The notes under the pieces: generated by a model | The model's input: only the letters and a program-made list of their open reading frames with translations | Databases searched by the model: none | What the model was told of the DNA's origin: nothing | Part shown: piece by piece, positions 49,863-61,350 of the stretch | How positions within the stretch are numbered: the stretch's first letter is position 1 | How the letters are laid out: every line of letters starts with the position of its first letter | Translations under genes and position numbers: made by a program | NCBI GenBank assembly: GCA_032207245.1 | Contig: CM063508.1 | Location: 120,920,499-120,984,498, forward strand | Direction: 5' to 3' | From: Pardosa pseudoannulata | Taxonomy: Eukaryota; Arthropoda; Arachnida; Araneae; Lycosidae | DNA: 64,000 nt

Positions 49863-50850
49863 CCCTTTCGTGCCGACTGTCACGTATGCATGCCAGCAAG
49901 AAATGCACTCACTTCCTGGCTGACACACTGGCATGCCAGAGCGTTTTCTCGTTCACCCCCAGCTGCCACATATATGTGCCAATGTTCTGGAAGGTTTTAA
50001 AATTTTTGACACAAGATGGCATTGTTTGTCCATATGATTTTAGATACATGTAGATTTGACCTTCTACTCAATATGAGAGTAGCATGATTCCCATACACGT
50101 GGTTTTTGATTATATGAACATCAGAGGAAAGGAATGCATCCAAATGGCATGGTTTATAACGTCTCTTTAAACTTGTACATGGTGTTTGTTTATAGTAAGC
50201 AGGGGAGTTTTATTTTCAATACAGCGTTGTGTATTTCGGTTTGCTGTCTAGTTTTTAGTGAAGATTTAGATATGATAGACTTGTTTCTCTTTTTCTCTTT
50301 TTACTGTTAGAATGTCGAAGCTTCGAAAGTGTTTAACGGAGCTTGAAATAGCGGAAATGATGCAAAATATTTCAGATATTGATTCTGAAACAAATTCAGA
50401 TAGTAGTAATAGTAACGCTATAATAAAATCTAAATGTTTTGGTGAATCTAATGATGAGGAGGACATTTCTGACAATGATTATGATGATGCTTTGTTTAAT
50501 TCCCGGAAAAATCCTCCAAAATGGCAAATGAGTTATTACAAGTGCAAGTACTATAAAGTAGGACTATATGTAGATCACTGTTTTCGAATTGTTCATACGA
50601 AAAAAGAATTTTAAATAACATAGTATTCAGTTTTGTAATATTAAAGTCATTAAATAGTAAGTAAATGAAGTATTTATAAACATATGCTGTTTAAATACTT
50701 TACACATTATTAAACAATGCTTTCATTCTTCATTAATTTCATGAATTTATGCTTAATAGCTAAAAACAATCCGGCCTACTACACTCACTCATGGAAGAGA
50801 CTGCCAGCCTCAGAGAAAAGCAGGTGTTTGCGCTTCCTGTCGCGAAAGGG
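49863..50850 (+). mobile_element. piggyBac deletion derivative, 988 bp, TTAA-flanked
   Basis: Ends CCCTTTCGTGCC and ..GTCGCGAAAGGG, flanked by TTAA at 49859-49862 and 50851-50854. CCCT-starting TIRs with TTAA targets are the signature of piggyBac. Subterminal tgcatgcc/ggcatgcc words recur at 49890-49935. The single remaining ORF (50312-50614) joins the start and the end of a piggyBac transposase. The catalytic DDD core is missing, so the element can move only if another source supplies the enzyme. Confidence 0.88.
50312..50614 (+). CDS. Mini piggyBac-derived ORF: acidic N terminus fused to C-terminal Cys-rich tail
   Basis: 100 codons, intact. It starts MSKLRKCLTELEIAEMM and continues through an Asp/Ser/Glu-rich stretch (residues 20-70), typical of the disordered N terminus of piggyBac transposases. 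Residues about 76-100 (YYKCKYYKVGLYVDHCFRIV, then HTKKEF) match the end of the piggyBac C-terminal cysteine-rich domain, where C..C...LC...CF..YHT is usual. Only part of the Cys set is kept here. The roughly 450-residue catalytic region is absent. It could be a neutral remnant or a made protein; no evidence separates these. Confidence 0.65.
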   Translation: MSKLRKCLTELEIAEMMQNISDIDSETNSDSSNSNAIIKSKCFGESNDEEDISDNDYDDALFNSRKNPPKWQMSYYKCKYYKVGLYVDHCFRIVHTKKEF

Positions 50851-51056
50851 TTAACTTATGCATAAGTTATTGATGTTAACTTTCTTTTACTAAACAAAAC
50901 TCTTATGATTGAAGTACATTACAACCAATCCTTAAAAAAAAAAAGGAAAAATTGTTGGCATTTCACTTAGGGTACCTGTAAAAAACATCTAAAAATCACA
51001 AAAGTTTGAGAATCACTTAAAATTTAAAGTTTTGAGGAAGATTTTGAGATTTGTTT

Positions 51057-51158
51057 TAAGGTATGTATCCAGCCAGTGCAGAAAGTATAAGAAAACTAAT
51101 ACTTTCAGGCATCTGATACTTTCTGCAGTAGCTGCACTTTCTTATTGTACTGATACCT
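51057..51158. repeat. Inverted-repeat (hairpin) segment
   Basis: The outer words aaggtat (51058) and atacctt (51151) and the inner words tgcagaaagtat (51079) and atactttctgca (51116) are reverse complements, giving a 100-bp foldback. It may be a tiny MITE; no TSD resolved. Confidence 0.5.
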
Positions 51159-52340
51159 TTTTTTGTAAAAGTTATATGAAGAATTTTCACAAAATTACAG
51201 CATTTTTATAAATGTTTTATTTTATGAATTTTTGTTTTTAAAAAAAAAGTTATCCAACCATTCTATTATTACATTGATAGTATTATTTGTTTACCTCAAA
51301 GGAAATTAAAAAAAAATGTTGGATAATTTTTTCAAATATTTTCTAGTTTACAACTCATTAATATAAGATAAGGGAAACATAATTAAAGTCTAATTATTAC
51401 ATACTCTTCAAAATATTTTTTGAATTGTTAAACATTTTCTCTCGTTATGTTTAGTGCAAATATGTACTCATTAATTCAAGAGAATAAAGGAACATTGTTT
51501 AAAGTAAATTTTTTATTTAAATGGTATACTATTGAGAAGTTGTAATGTCCCTATGTTTTAATGAGGTATCAGTTTTTTTCTCCCTATACTTTTAATAAAA
51601 TAACACACTAAGAGTAACAAAATATTTATTCTAATTAGTAGTTAGTTTCTTTGACTTCATTTCTTAAACATTTATGATGGGTTAGAAACAAATTGATTTG
51701 GTAAGTTATTTGGAAAGTAAATGAGTAATGGATATTTAATATAGAAATGTGGGATAAACAAGTTAAAAAAAAAAAAAAAAAAAAAAAAAGCTGAATGCTG
51801 ATTATTTTATGTTAGTACATAATGTATATGTAATGAATATATGGATATGTATATGTAGATATTTGAATGGTTATGCAAAATACATAATAGATTTTGCCAT
51901 AGTTATGTATTACATACTGTTTATATTATATGATTTTTTTTTTGTCTAAGATAAACAGAATTGTGTACATTATACTGTGTTAGGTCATTGTAATTATTCA
52001 TGTATAGTTTTCAGGGGTCTGGAAATATTAAATTGTGCAGCTCATGTTTAAAAATTTCTCATTCATTGTTTCACAGGAATTCATATGCCAATATTAGTGA
52101 AACAGAACCATCTTATTTAAACTTTATATTCCATTGTTTTTTGTCAGTTCTCACTTGATTCCATTAATCATGGCAATAAAGTTATAAAATAATAAAAATA
52201 TTACTCAGTTCATTTTGTAATAATGCAATTAAACTAATAATTTTAAGGATATTTGACAAAAGTAAAATTATGTTAATACAGCATCTTTTATAAAAGCTTT
52301 ATAATTATATACATATATATGTACGATGTATGTATATATA
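51159..52340. other. Intergenic, nothing recognised
   Basis: AT-rich, with an A run at 51764-51788. No gene seen. Confidence 0.45.
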
Positions 52341-52910
52341 TGTACTTGCCAACCTTTACATATTACATGTAAAAATTATGCATTTAAACTTTCTTTAATC
52401 CCCTAACAGACTTTTTAAAATGCAATTTTGTGTTTTTGCTACCCTTTATATTGCAACTTACTCACATTTTATTTCAGCCATGCTGTTAATTTGCCACAAA
52501 CATGTGAACTTCATTGACAGGAATGTAACATTAGAATAACATACGAGTAATTGCTTTGCTGTTAAACTTAGTTTGGTATTGCAGTAATTGTAAATAATTT
52601 TATCCCCCAAATTGTTGAGAAATTATGTAATAAAAATTTTAAGTAGCCTTTGTTCTGAATGTTTTGTTTATTTACTTTTTAATTCTGAAATTTTTTAACC
52701 CTATGAAAATTGTGAAATATATGCGTTTGAAAGCAACTTCTTTAATTAAATCAAAAAATGTATTTGTATTCATTTATAAAAGTCGTAAAATTCAGTTATT
52801 GCACAGGAATATTTTGCAGTGAAAAATGTTATTTATAAATAGATGTAAAAAATTGGGGTAATCTTACTCACTATTTTACTCATACTTTTTACCTTAAGTT
52901 GGCAGGTATG
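52341..52910. mobile_element. TIR element ending in TTGCCAAC/GTTGGCAG
   Basis: The left TGTACTTGCCAACCTTTAC and the right ..ACCTTAAGTTGGCAGGTATG form 13-bp inverted ends with two mismatches, similar to those of 48041-49352. Both flanks are tatg/tata microsatellite, which hides the TSD. No ORF. Confidence 0.5.
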
Positions 52911-52917
52911 TATGTGT

Positions 52918-53009
52918 GGGTATATATATATACACACATACATATATATATATATATATATTACATATATATATATATATACATACGTATATATATATAT
53001 ATACATACG

Positions 53010-53067
<58 letters not shown>

Positions 53068-53136
53068 CACATATATACATATATATATATATACATATAT
53101 ATATATACATACATATATATATATATATACACACAC

Positions 53137-53183
<47 letters not shown>

Positions 53184-53229
53184 TACATATATATATATTA
53201 CATATATATACATACATATATATAATTAT

Positions 53230-53290
<61 letters not shown>
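52918..53290. repeat. Compound (TA)n/(CA)n microsatellite
   Basis: About 370 bp of TA, TACA and CA tracts. All open frames across it are dinucleotide artefacts. Confidence 0.97.
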
Positions 53291-53292
<2 letters not shown>

Positions 53293-55588
53293 TGTACAAT
53301 AATATTTTAGAAAAGTAGAGGAATAAAACTAAAAAAAAGTAAAAACCAGTTTCTAAAACAGTAGGTTCCGGTTGCTTCTTGTTTTCAGAATTAGATACAT
53401 TATAATTAGATATTTTAATAAGATCACTATTTAGATTTTTATGTTGTCAATGTCTAAATGTTAAATAGTTTCTTTGTAAATGCCATCAATTTAGAAATAT
53501 CAAATTGAATTTGCACTTTTCTTGTATTTTGTGCTGTTACCATATACTTAATATTGCTCTAATCTGAAATAAATTTCAGAATTTATGCTTTTAAGATTGT
53601 TATATGACTGCTCAGTACCTTGACAAATGTACAGTTCATTACAAATCTATTTGATACACAAATACAAAGCAATATGGCTTATAATTTAAATTGCTTTACA
53701 TGTCATACAGGTTGACTCGTCTCTATATCAGACAACAGAGTTTTAATCTTGATTACAATATTAAAAATTCTTCACACCAATTTCTGAATCTCGTTCATAT
53801 ATTGTGGTCCAGGTTCAAAATGCTTTAAATTCTTCTATTTAATATCACAAGGAATGACTGCATTAAAATAGACTGCATAGATATCAACAGAAAGTGATAA
53901 ACATTTTTCTCATGTAGAAATATCATAGGTAAATAGAGTACTGAAAACTAATATGTTTCTATACATTTCTTCATAGAAGTCTTCATCCAAATTCAACAGT
54001 ATATTCACATCACCATTCCAGCTTTCAGTTTATTTAGTTTGATCACAGTCAATAAAAGAAATCGGTTATCTCCATATACAAGTATGTCAGAAATATACAA
54101 GTGGTTTTCTAACATTTTTATCACAATTATACACACAAAATGCTTCTCTAATTAAATTATACTCTTAAACTTCTTGTTACTTAACATTTATAACCATGGA
54201 AAATTGAAAAACCTTGTAGCAATTATATTAGCAACATTCAAAATTTTAATTTGATGGAATTACCTTTTTTAATGATTGCTTGATTATTAAGTGTTTTAAG
54301 ATGCATCTGTGAAATTATTTACCTGGTTTAGTTATCACATTTAAATAATGTATAATGTGTTGAAATTGTCTTATATCCTTTTTAAATCAATAACATGTTA
54401 ATGCAAAATCTGCTTAAAAAACCCTATCTCTTAAAAGATATTTCATATTATTATTATTATTATTATTGTATTACATTTATTATATTTTTTGACGATTTAG
54501 GTGAGAAGTTATGTTTATTTAATAATAATTAAACATTCTAACTGCAGAAATTAGAATATAAGACTTTCCAATATAAAATAAAATTTTTAATAATAAAGTA
54601 GACTCGGTTATCATACTTGATAACTGTTATAGATTATCTTTAAAATTCATGGTTTTTTGTTTAATTTTACAAATTTATGGATAGTTGGAGAAATTTCATA
54701 GTTTTGGGTATTGTGAAAATGAACACAATTTTTCAACTGGAATTTCTAATTATGACCAAGGAATCTATCCCATTTTCTTTAAATTCAACTTCTATTTTCC
54801 TCACAAGTTGATGATTTTAAATAACTATATATAAATAGTATCAGTTACTGATTTGAAGGAAATTTGGAACTAGTAACCTATTACCTTTTAAAAATTTCAA
54901 TTGTATTTTTAGAAAAGATTAAATGTGTTTAAAGATAATAAATTAACACACAAACTATAATGTTAAATTAATATTTAACATACGAACTTGCTAAAAATAA
55001 GAAGTGATATCACTAGATTAGAGGTTATATGAGAGTTATCTTATTTTATCAATTTTGCAAAATAAATATTCAGTTTGAAATTTAGGTTAATTTTGAATTT
55101 TCTAGAATGAAATTTAATTGAAAAATTTCTAGAATGAAATTTAATTGAAAAAAGTCAGATAATACATTTTATTCTATACAATGATGGCATAAAGATATTA
55201 TTTATAATTGATTTTTAACAAGTTTTCTGGGAAAGGAAAAATTACAATTATCTTTTCTCATCTTATTTTTCCTCCAATTATTATAGATAAAACTTAAAGC
55301 CCAAGGTGAATCATGATTTTTAACTGACAACCTCATGTTTGATTCAGATTTTTTTCAAGCCTTATGGTACCATTTGTTTGCAAATCTATTTACTGAAATA
55401 CAGTATAGCTGTATGGGAAAAATCTATACCTGGTGATTTTCCAGGATTATTTTTATGTTTTGGGATTTCATTTCTCAGTGTTTTTTAAAGGATTAAATTT
55501 TATGCATGAGTATTAGTTAAACTGATATGAAAATTTTATATGTGGATCAGATTATCATGCATTTCTAATTCTTTTATAAAATAACTCT
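53291..55588. other. Intergenic, nothing recognised
   Basis: AT-rich. The only local repeat noticed is a 28-bp direct repeat, 'ttctagaatgaaatttaatt', at 55099 and 55128. Confidence 0.45.
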
Positions 55589-56365
55589 AGAATTTCAGAG
55601 GGTTTAAGGTTTTAACTGCAGAAAATATGTTTTTTTTTTTTTTAATTATGACACCATAACTGGGATATCCCTTATCCTTTTATAATATAAAGAGATTTTT
55701 TGAACGAAATTATGAAGGATAATCTTCATTCAATTTTAACTGTAGAATTTCAGAGGGTTTAAAGTTTTAACTGCAGAAATTATGGTTTTTTTTTTTTTAA
55801 ATTATGACACCATAACTGTGATATCCCTTATCCTTTTATAATATAAAGAGATTTTTTTGAACGAAATTATGAAGGATAATCTTCATTCAATTTTAACTGT
55901 AGAATTTCAGAGGGTTTAAGGTTTTAACTGCAGAAAATATGTTTTTTTTTTTTTAAAAATTATGACACCATAACTGTGATATCCCTTATCCTTTTATAAT
56001 ATAAAGAGATTTTGTTTTTTAAAGAAATTATGAAGGATAATCTTCATTCAATTTTAACTGTAGAATTTCAGAGAGTTTAAGGTTTTAACTGCAGAAAATA
56101 TGTTTTTTTTTAAAATTATGACACCATAACTGTTATATCCCTCATCCTTTTATAATAAAAAAGAGACTTTTTTTTTAAGAAAATGTGAAGGATAATCTTC
56201 ATTCAATTTTAACTGTAGAATTTCAGAGGGTTTAAGGTTTTAACTGCAGAAAATATGTTTTTTTTAATTATGGCACCATAACTGTGATATACCTAGTCCT
56301 TTTATAATAAAAAAGAGACTTTTTTTTTTTAAAGAAAATGTGAAGGATAATCTTCATTCAATTTT
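55589..56365 (+). repeat. Tandem array, 5 copies of a 155-161 bp unit
   Basis: The anchor 'agaatttcagag.gtttaa' recurs at 55589, 55744, 55901, 56062 and 56217. Each unit also contains ttttaactgcagaaaatatg, a variable T run, atgacaccataactgtgata and gaaggataatcttcattcaa. Later units diverge most. Not coding. Confidence 0.95.
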
Positions 56366-56960
56366 GCACAATATATTTAATTAAGAATAAGCAATGAAAT
56401 ATTAGTTTTATACTATTACTATTAAATATAGTGACATAAAAGATTAATTCATATTGTAATCAATATTTTAATATATCTTGTTTTCCAGTTTCTTTCAGTA
56501 TTTCTAAAGCATTATTTTGTTATTAAAATGAGTATTTTTTAAAATAAGAATTTATTAAATTGTGAAATTTTTTTTAACATTTTATTTTAAGATTATTTGA
56601 CTTTTTATGTTGTTTCTTAATTGTTGTATTGTCAGTTATATTCTTTTTAACCTTCAATATTTTAAGGTAACGTACAAAAGGTTTTCCTAAATGGATAGTT
56701 TTTATTAATTCAAGAATCTTGTGTATTAAGTGTTACTGTTGTCATTTTTAGTGTCGCTAGTTATTTGAAGATTACATTATATAAAATGTATTAATTACAG
56801 CATAAGAGAACTATTTTATGATTGATTTGGAAAAATACAAAAAGTATTTAAGATACAAGAAATACACTGTTTTGGGAAATATTTGAAATAAACATGGTTT
56901 TTTTTTCTTCCTAGTTCTAGAAATTCGATAGTTCATTTCTGAACTTGATAGGGTTATATA
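56366..56960. other. Intergenic, nothing recognised
   Basis: AT-rich spacer between the array and the pogo-like element. Confidence 0.45.
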
Positions 56961-57558
56961 CAGTATACTTCCTCTTAACCGGCTTTCCTTTATTTGTCCG
57001 TAATTAATTTAAGTACGAAAACAAATCATATAAAATTGGAAATTCCGTATTTTAAGCATTAGAAATAACTTTTTTTTTTTAATATGGAACAACAGGTATC
57101 GGGTTGACCGACTCCAATGTGATGCTTTAAATGAAATGGTGAAATTATTCAGCAAGTTGCCGGATTTCAAACTTTCATAAAAAAACAAATGATTTAATTT
57201 TTTAAGCATTGTCACTAATGTCATGTTAAACACTAGAGCAATTTGTCGCAACGTCACGAACTACTATAATGTCCTTCCCATTCATTTTCCGGTTTACAAC
57301 AGCCAATAGACAAACAATAAACTGCCCTTCCGTTTGAAATTAAAGCCAGAATTGTCATAAGTTGAGATGTGCCCTCCTGCGGGAAATCGTCTTCTTGTAA
57401 TAGATTTATGCATTTAATAAACGCTTACTTTAACGATAAAAAAAATGCGTATTGCATGAATTAAATAATTTTTCTTTTACATTCTTAACTATAACGGGAA
57501 TTTCGCTTACCCCATATAATTCCAGTCCCATTTAGGTCAGTTAAGGGGGAGTCTACTG
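56961..57558. mobile_element. pogo/Tigger-like element, 598 bp
   Basis: The left end CAGTATACTTCCTCTTAAC and the right end, reversed, CAGTAGACTCCCCCTTAAC, are flanked by TA (56959-56960 and 57559-57560). The CAGT..ACTC.C.CTTAAC pattern is usual for pogo-class TIRs. The 82-codon minus-strand frame (57009-57257) may carry a helix-turn-helix trace (TLRQIALVFNM), but this is weak. Non-autonomous. Confidence 0.72.
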
Positions 57559-57560
57559 TA

Positions 57561-58595
57561 TTTTTTAAATTTTGTGTTGCGTAATTTGAGTGTATATCGA
57601 GACGCGTCCTACTGTTACATCTACAAATGCCTTTCGAAGTTGAGTACTTATTTTACACTCCTTCATCGTCTTAAAACATGGAAGACCTTTAACAGATTCT
57701 TAAAATGGCATACCTGTTAAATATCTTTCTCTATTTCACTCTTTGTTTTGTTAAAAATTTACGTATGTTAGATGGACTGTTCAAGGCATAAAACAGTTGG
57801 TACAGCTGTATATGAAAACTAACATTGTGCTTTCTATTATATAAATTCCTTAAACTTCTCACTTCTATATAAAGCTACTTATGAAATTTTCCCTGACTAA
57901 CTTTTAAGGTATAAGCATTTGAATTTATGATAAACTATATTTTGAAGCTTATTAGAATCTAAATTTATTCAGTATTCTAAAAAATCTAGTCTAATTGTAA
58001 AATTTAGCAAGTAGAAATATTAAAGTTCTAAATTTTTTTTATTAATCTACATTCTTTGAATATTTGACTATGAATTTTTCAGCTTTCACACAGATTTCAA
58101 CTCATAGAGTGTACATGTAGATAATGAACTCTATTTACACTTAGAATTTTTTTCTTCACATTTTGTTACTGTCTAAAAATAGATTTAGAGATAAAATTAT
58201 ATTCATATATGTATTTTCATGATCTGAAAGAATGATAAAACGTGATTTATTAGTATGTTCTTAAATTAATTTTTATAGCTTCCAGGTCAACATAAACTTT
58301 TGTATTTTAACCTTAAATTATTGAGCGCTTCTTTGGTATTAATACAATTCTGAAGTGGAGAAACAGATAAGAAACAATTTTGTGAAATTTAAATATTTTC
58401 GTATTTACAGCAATTTAAGGTGTAATAAGTAATGTGATGATGTTTGTTCATAGTATTCATCAAAGAAACAGCATAATATAACAAATACAAAATAATTTTG
58501 AGTTATTTTCCTTTGTCAGAAACACTTGACAAACGTAATTATATCATAGTAGTAATGTAATTATGTCTTAAAATGTTTTTAGCTCTTGAATCCAT
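57561..58595 (-). other. Presumed 3' UTR/downstream region of the FBXL16-like gene
   Basis: Lies downstream of the FBXL16-like stop codon on the minus strand. AT-rich with no recognised gene. The UTR end is not determined. Confidence 0.4.
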
Positions 58596-58744
58596 TTATT
58601 CAACGATGAGGCAATGGGGCAAGTTTTGATGTAAGTAACGAATCAGTTCTCGAGTAGCACCTCTACAGTTGGTTAATTCCAGCTCCTGTAGATGACGCAG
58701 TTGTATCAACATTGATAATCCATTTGCAGTAACAAGAGAACAAC
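58596..58744 (-). CDS. FBXL16: Last coding exon of an FBXL16-like F-box/LRR protein (partial gene)
   Basis: Minus-strand exon after the acceptor ttcttttccag (58745-58755). It codes (G)CSLVTANGLSMLIQLRHL, then QELELTNCRGATRELIRYL and HQNLPHCLIVE, stop TAA. This is the final leucine-rich-repeat segment and C terminus of FBXL16, where vertebrate proteins end ELELTNCPGAT.EL..Y....LP.CL.IE. FBXL16 is a SCF/PP2A-associated F-box protein thought not to act as a normal ubiquitin ligase adaptor. The exon enters in phase 1, so the preceding exon supplies the first base of Gly. Upstream exons are not visible up to 60.8 kb or after 63.3 kb, so they probably lie beyond the window. AATAAA overlaps the stop codon (gaaTAAatgg). 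Confidence 0.82.
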
Positions 58745-58847
58745 CTGGAAAAGAATAGAAAACGTGATTAGTATTGCTGAAATATATACAAACTTGTGTC
58801 ATTTACCTAGTTTTCGTGATTTATTGACGCAAAAAACTTTTAGGTAT

Positions 58848-59401
58848 TTTAATAAAGTGCAACATTTGATTATATAAAATCGTATAGCCTCTGAACGTAT
58901 ATCAATAATTTAAAATCGTAGAGAGTAAAACAGTTGCTGGAATATACACATACATGCAATCATATATCTTGTATTGAGATTTATCGATGCAAAAAATTTT
59001 TAGGCATTCTAATTGTTATGATTTAACTGACTTGTATTGTACTACTCTGTTTTGGCAACACAAAAAGCCACAGTTCTATGTCAAGATAAAAACACAGCGC
59101 ACGCTGCTGCGTTCTCTCTTTGAATTTTATCCAATATTAAATGTGTTCGTTATATACATATTCTAGTAATTATTATTTCTGCCATCCCTCACACCCGTTA
59201 TTTAATACTAATAAAGTGCAATATTTGATTATATAAAATTATATAACCTCTGAACGTATATCAATAATTTAAAATCGTAGAGAGTAAAACAGTAGCTGAA
59301 ATATACACACACATGTAATCATATATCTTGTTTTGAGATTTATCGATGCAAAAAATTTTTAGGCATTCTAATAAAGTGCAACATTTGATTATATAAAATC
59401 G
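58848..59401. repeat. Local duplication: about 158-bp block twice plus a third partial copy
   Basis: 58848-59005 and 59213-59369 match closely (offset 365: gtgcaacatttgattatata, cgtagagagtaaaacag, tatcgatgcaaaaaattttt). 59370-59401 repeats the first 31 bases again. It lies just upstream (in gene sense) of the FBXL16-like exon, within its presumed intron. Confidence 0.88.
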
Positions 59402-59408
59402 GGCGTGA

Positions 59409-59859
59409 CTGAAAAACAGGGTGCCCCGTCCAACTTGGCTATAAATCTCTGAACATGGTAGCCTAATATTTTTTTTTCTGATCTCGCCGTGTTCAAACAA
59501 TCTGTATCTGTATTTTAATTTATGTTATATTTGAATCCAGATCTTCTTGTGGAACCTATTTCTTATATATTAAATGCGCGTAATGATTAAAAATATTAGA
59601 TATAATGAACCATTATTTGGAGCTGTTGGCTTTGTAAACTGTTAAAGGATTAATTGCTCATAAATGTAAATGCCCGTTTTCTCAGTGGTTTTGGTTAATT
59701 AAGAAAATGTATATAATTCTATTACAATGCACAATCTACATCAATTAAAGTCGCCCAAACAGCAAGGGATACAGTGTTGTTCGGGTGAAATACCTTTGTG
59801 TTTTAGTAAACATCGCCAATAATTTCATCAAATTTGCCAAGGGGCACCCTATTTTTCAG
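59409..59859. mobile_element. TIR element, CTGAAAAACAGGGTGCCCC ends (451 bp)
   Basis: The left CTGAAAAACAGGGTGCCCC and the right GGGGCACCCTATTTTTCAG are inverted with one mismatch. The inner sequence (ccaacttggctataaa, ctgatctc.c.gtgt) is shared with the shorter relative at 60006-60293. No ORF; TSD unclear. Confidence 0.68.
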
Positions 59860-60005
59860 AAGTACCATGTGTGTACGTCAGTATGGGAATAAACTCTACA
59901 AAAAGCTCTTCTAAAGACTATTCATTTAGAGAATAGAACAGAGGTATTGAGATGCTGAAGATAACAGTATAACAAGACTGCGTATAGACTAAAATTTGGT
60001 TTAAC

Positions 60006-60293
60006 ATCAGAACAGTGTACCCAGCCAACTTGGCGATAAAGCACTAAGTATGCTAACTAATTGTTTTTCTTCTGATCTCAGCGTGTCTATATTTTGATTT
60101 ATATAAATGTGGCATTCGACTCCCGTTGTGTAATCTTTTTGTTGCGTATTAAGTGCGACTAATTCTTATTAGTTTTTAATTTTCTGAAATTAAATTGATT
60201 CTCTGACTGATTAAACTCGTATTCTATCATTTCGGCTAGGACGAGTAAGCTAATAAAGTCCCCCCAAAATACTAATGGGTACCCTATTCTGAT
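60006..60293. mobile_element. Shorter relative of the 59409 element (288 bp)
   Basis: The ends ATCAGAACAGTGTACCCAGC and ..TGGGTACCCTATTCTGAT are diverged versions of the previous element's termini. It shares ccaacttggc.ataaa and cttctgatctcagcgtgt. An internal deletion relative to its sister explains the length. Confidence 0.6.
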
Positions 60294-60850
60294 GGAACAC
60301 CTAAAATTTTTTTATCTTGACTGCAGCAAATGTTAAAGGAATTCATTACAACATCGTATAAACACTAAAATTCATCCCAGCACAGTGCATTACATACAAA
60401 TAGTGTGAATTCCTTTGGAAAGCAAATAACAATGTAATCATAATTTCAGATATAAATTGATATTTGACACGGCCACAATAAGTTGACGTCATAGACTTAA
60501 GCGCCATCGTACTGTCAGAATATATTACGTATATTTACATATGACCTGTATGTTTCACTTTTTTTTTATTTGGTCTCTGTGTAAAACTCTCAATTGTACG
60601 TGAAAGCGAACTATAACTCAACATTACGATATTGTTTTTCTATAGGATCTTTTCAAAATATTTAAATATAATTAATGCCAACTGAAATATTCCTGCTTTT
60701 AGTTAACAGTTCTGATGAAATATATTTACATAGTTTTTAAAATAAGCATCTCAAATAATTTCCCTTTTGCTGTTAGCTTCTTTGATAAAATTATTTTGGA
60801 TATGTTTTAACAAGTTCCTGGTTTGTTTTAATCTCCTGATTTGTCCCGAT
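60294..60850 (+). promoter_or_regulatory. 5' flank of the tetraspanin gene
   Basis: Presumed promoter and 5' UTR by position. An upstream ATG at 60767 is in frame and would add 28 residues. The peptide it adds has no match in the family, so I place the start at 60851. No defined regulatory motif was recognised. Confidence 0.35.
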
Positions 60851-61350
60851 ATGGCAGTTTTGGCAATCAGCATCGACGAGAAAGGCCGCAAAAATTTGGG
60901 CATGATTCTTCTTATTCTGAATTTAAGTATGGCAGCTATCAGTTTCGTGGTATTTATTACTGGCATTGTCGTGGCTGTACTTTTCTACCAACAAAGAGAT
61001 ATGCTTAAAGACTTCGGATATGGAAAACTTAATTCTCTGATAATCTTTTCTAGTCTAGCTCTGACAGCTTTGCACTCGTTTGGCGCCAAACTCAGTTTTG
61101 ATTGCGGAAACATTGAAACCAGAGATCGGTTTAAAAACGTCATGATGCCATTCATGGGTCTGTTATTCGTTGCCTTTGGGTTGCTTATAGCATTGAGCAT
61201 CTCTACGTCAGCATCTATCTACCAGCTAAGTAAGGGCTATGAAAAAGGATTTAAGGAACTTATGGAAGCATACGACACTGATGAGAGTAAGAAGATGGAA
61301 ATAGATTTGCTTCAGTTCAGGAATAAATGCTGTGGAAGTAAAGGATACAA
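60851..61350 (+). CDS. Tetraspanin exon 1
   Basis: Codes residues 1-166 plus two bases of Lys167, through KCCGSKGY. The donor is GTATAT after 'ggatacaa'. The frame stays open for another 169 bases by chance (to 61519), so the boundary rests on the match of K|DWIEISW to the family. Confidence 0.88.

Noticed and set aside
52833..53310. Several overlapping 75-132 codon frames
   Set aside because: Translations of the compound TA/CA microsatellite.
60767..60850. Upstream in-frame ATG extending the tetraspanin by 28 residues
   Set aside because: The extension has no counterpart in peripherin-type proteins, whose N terminus aligns at 60851.
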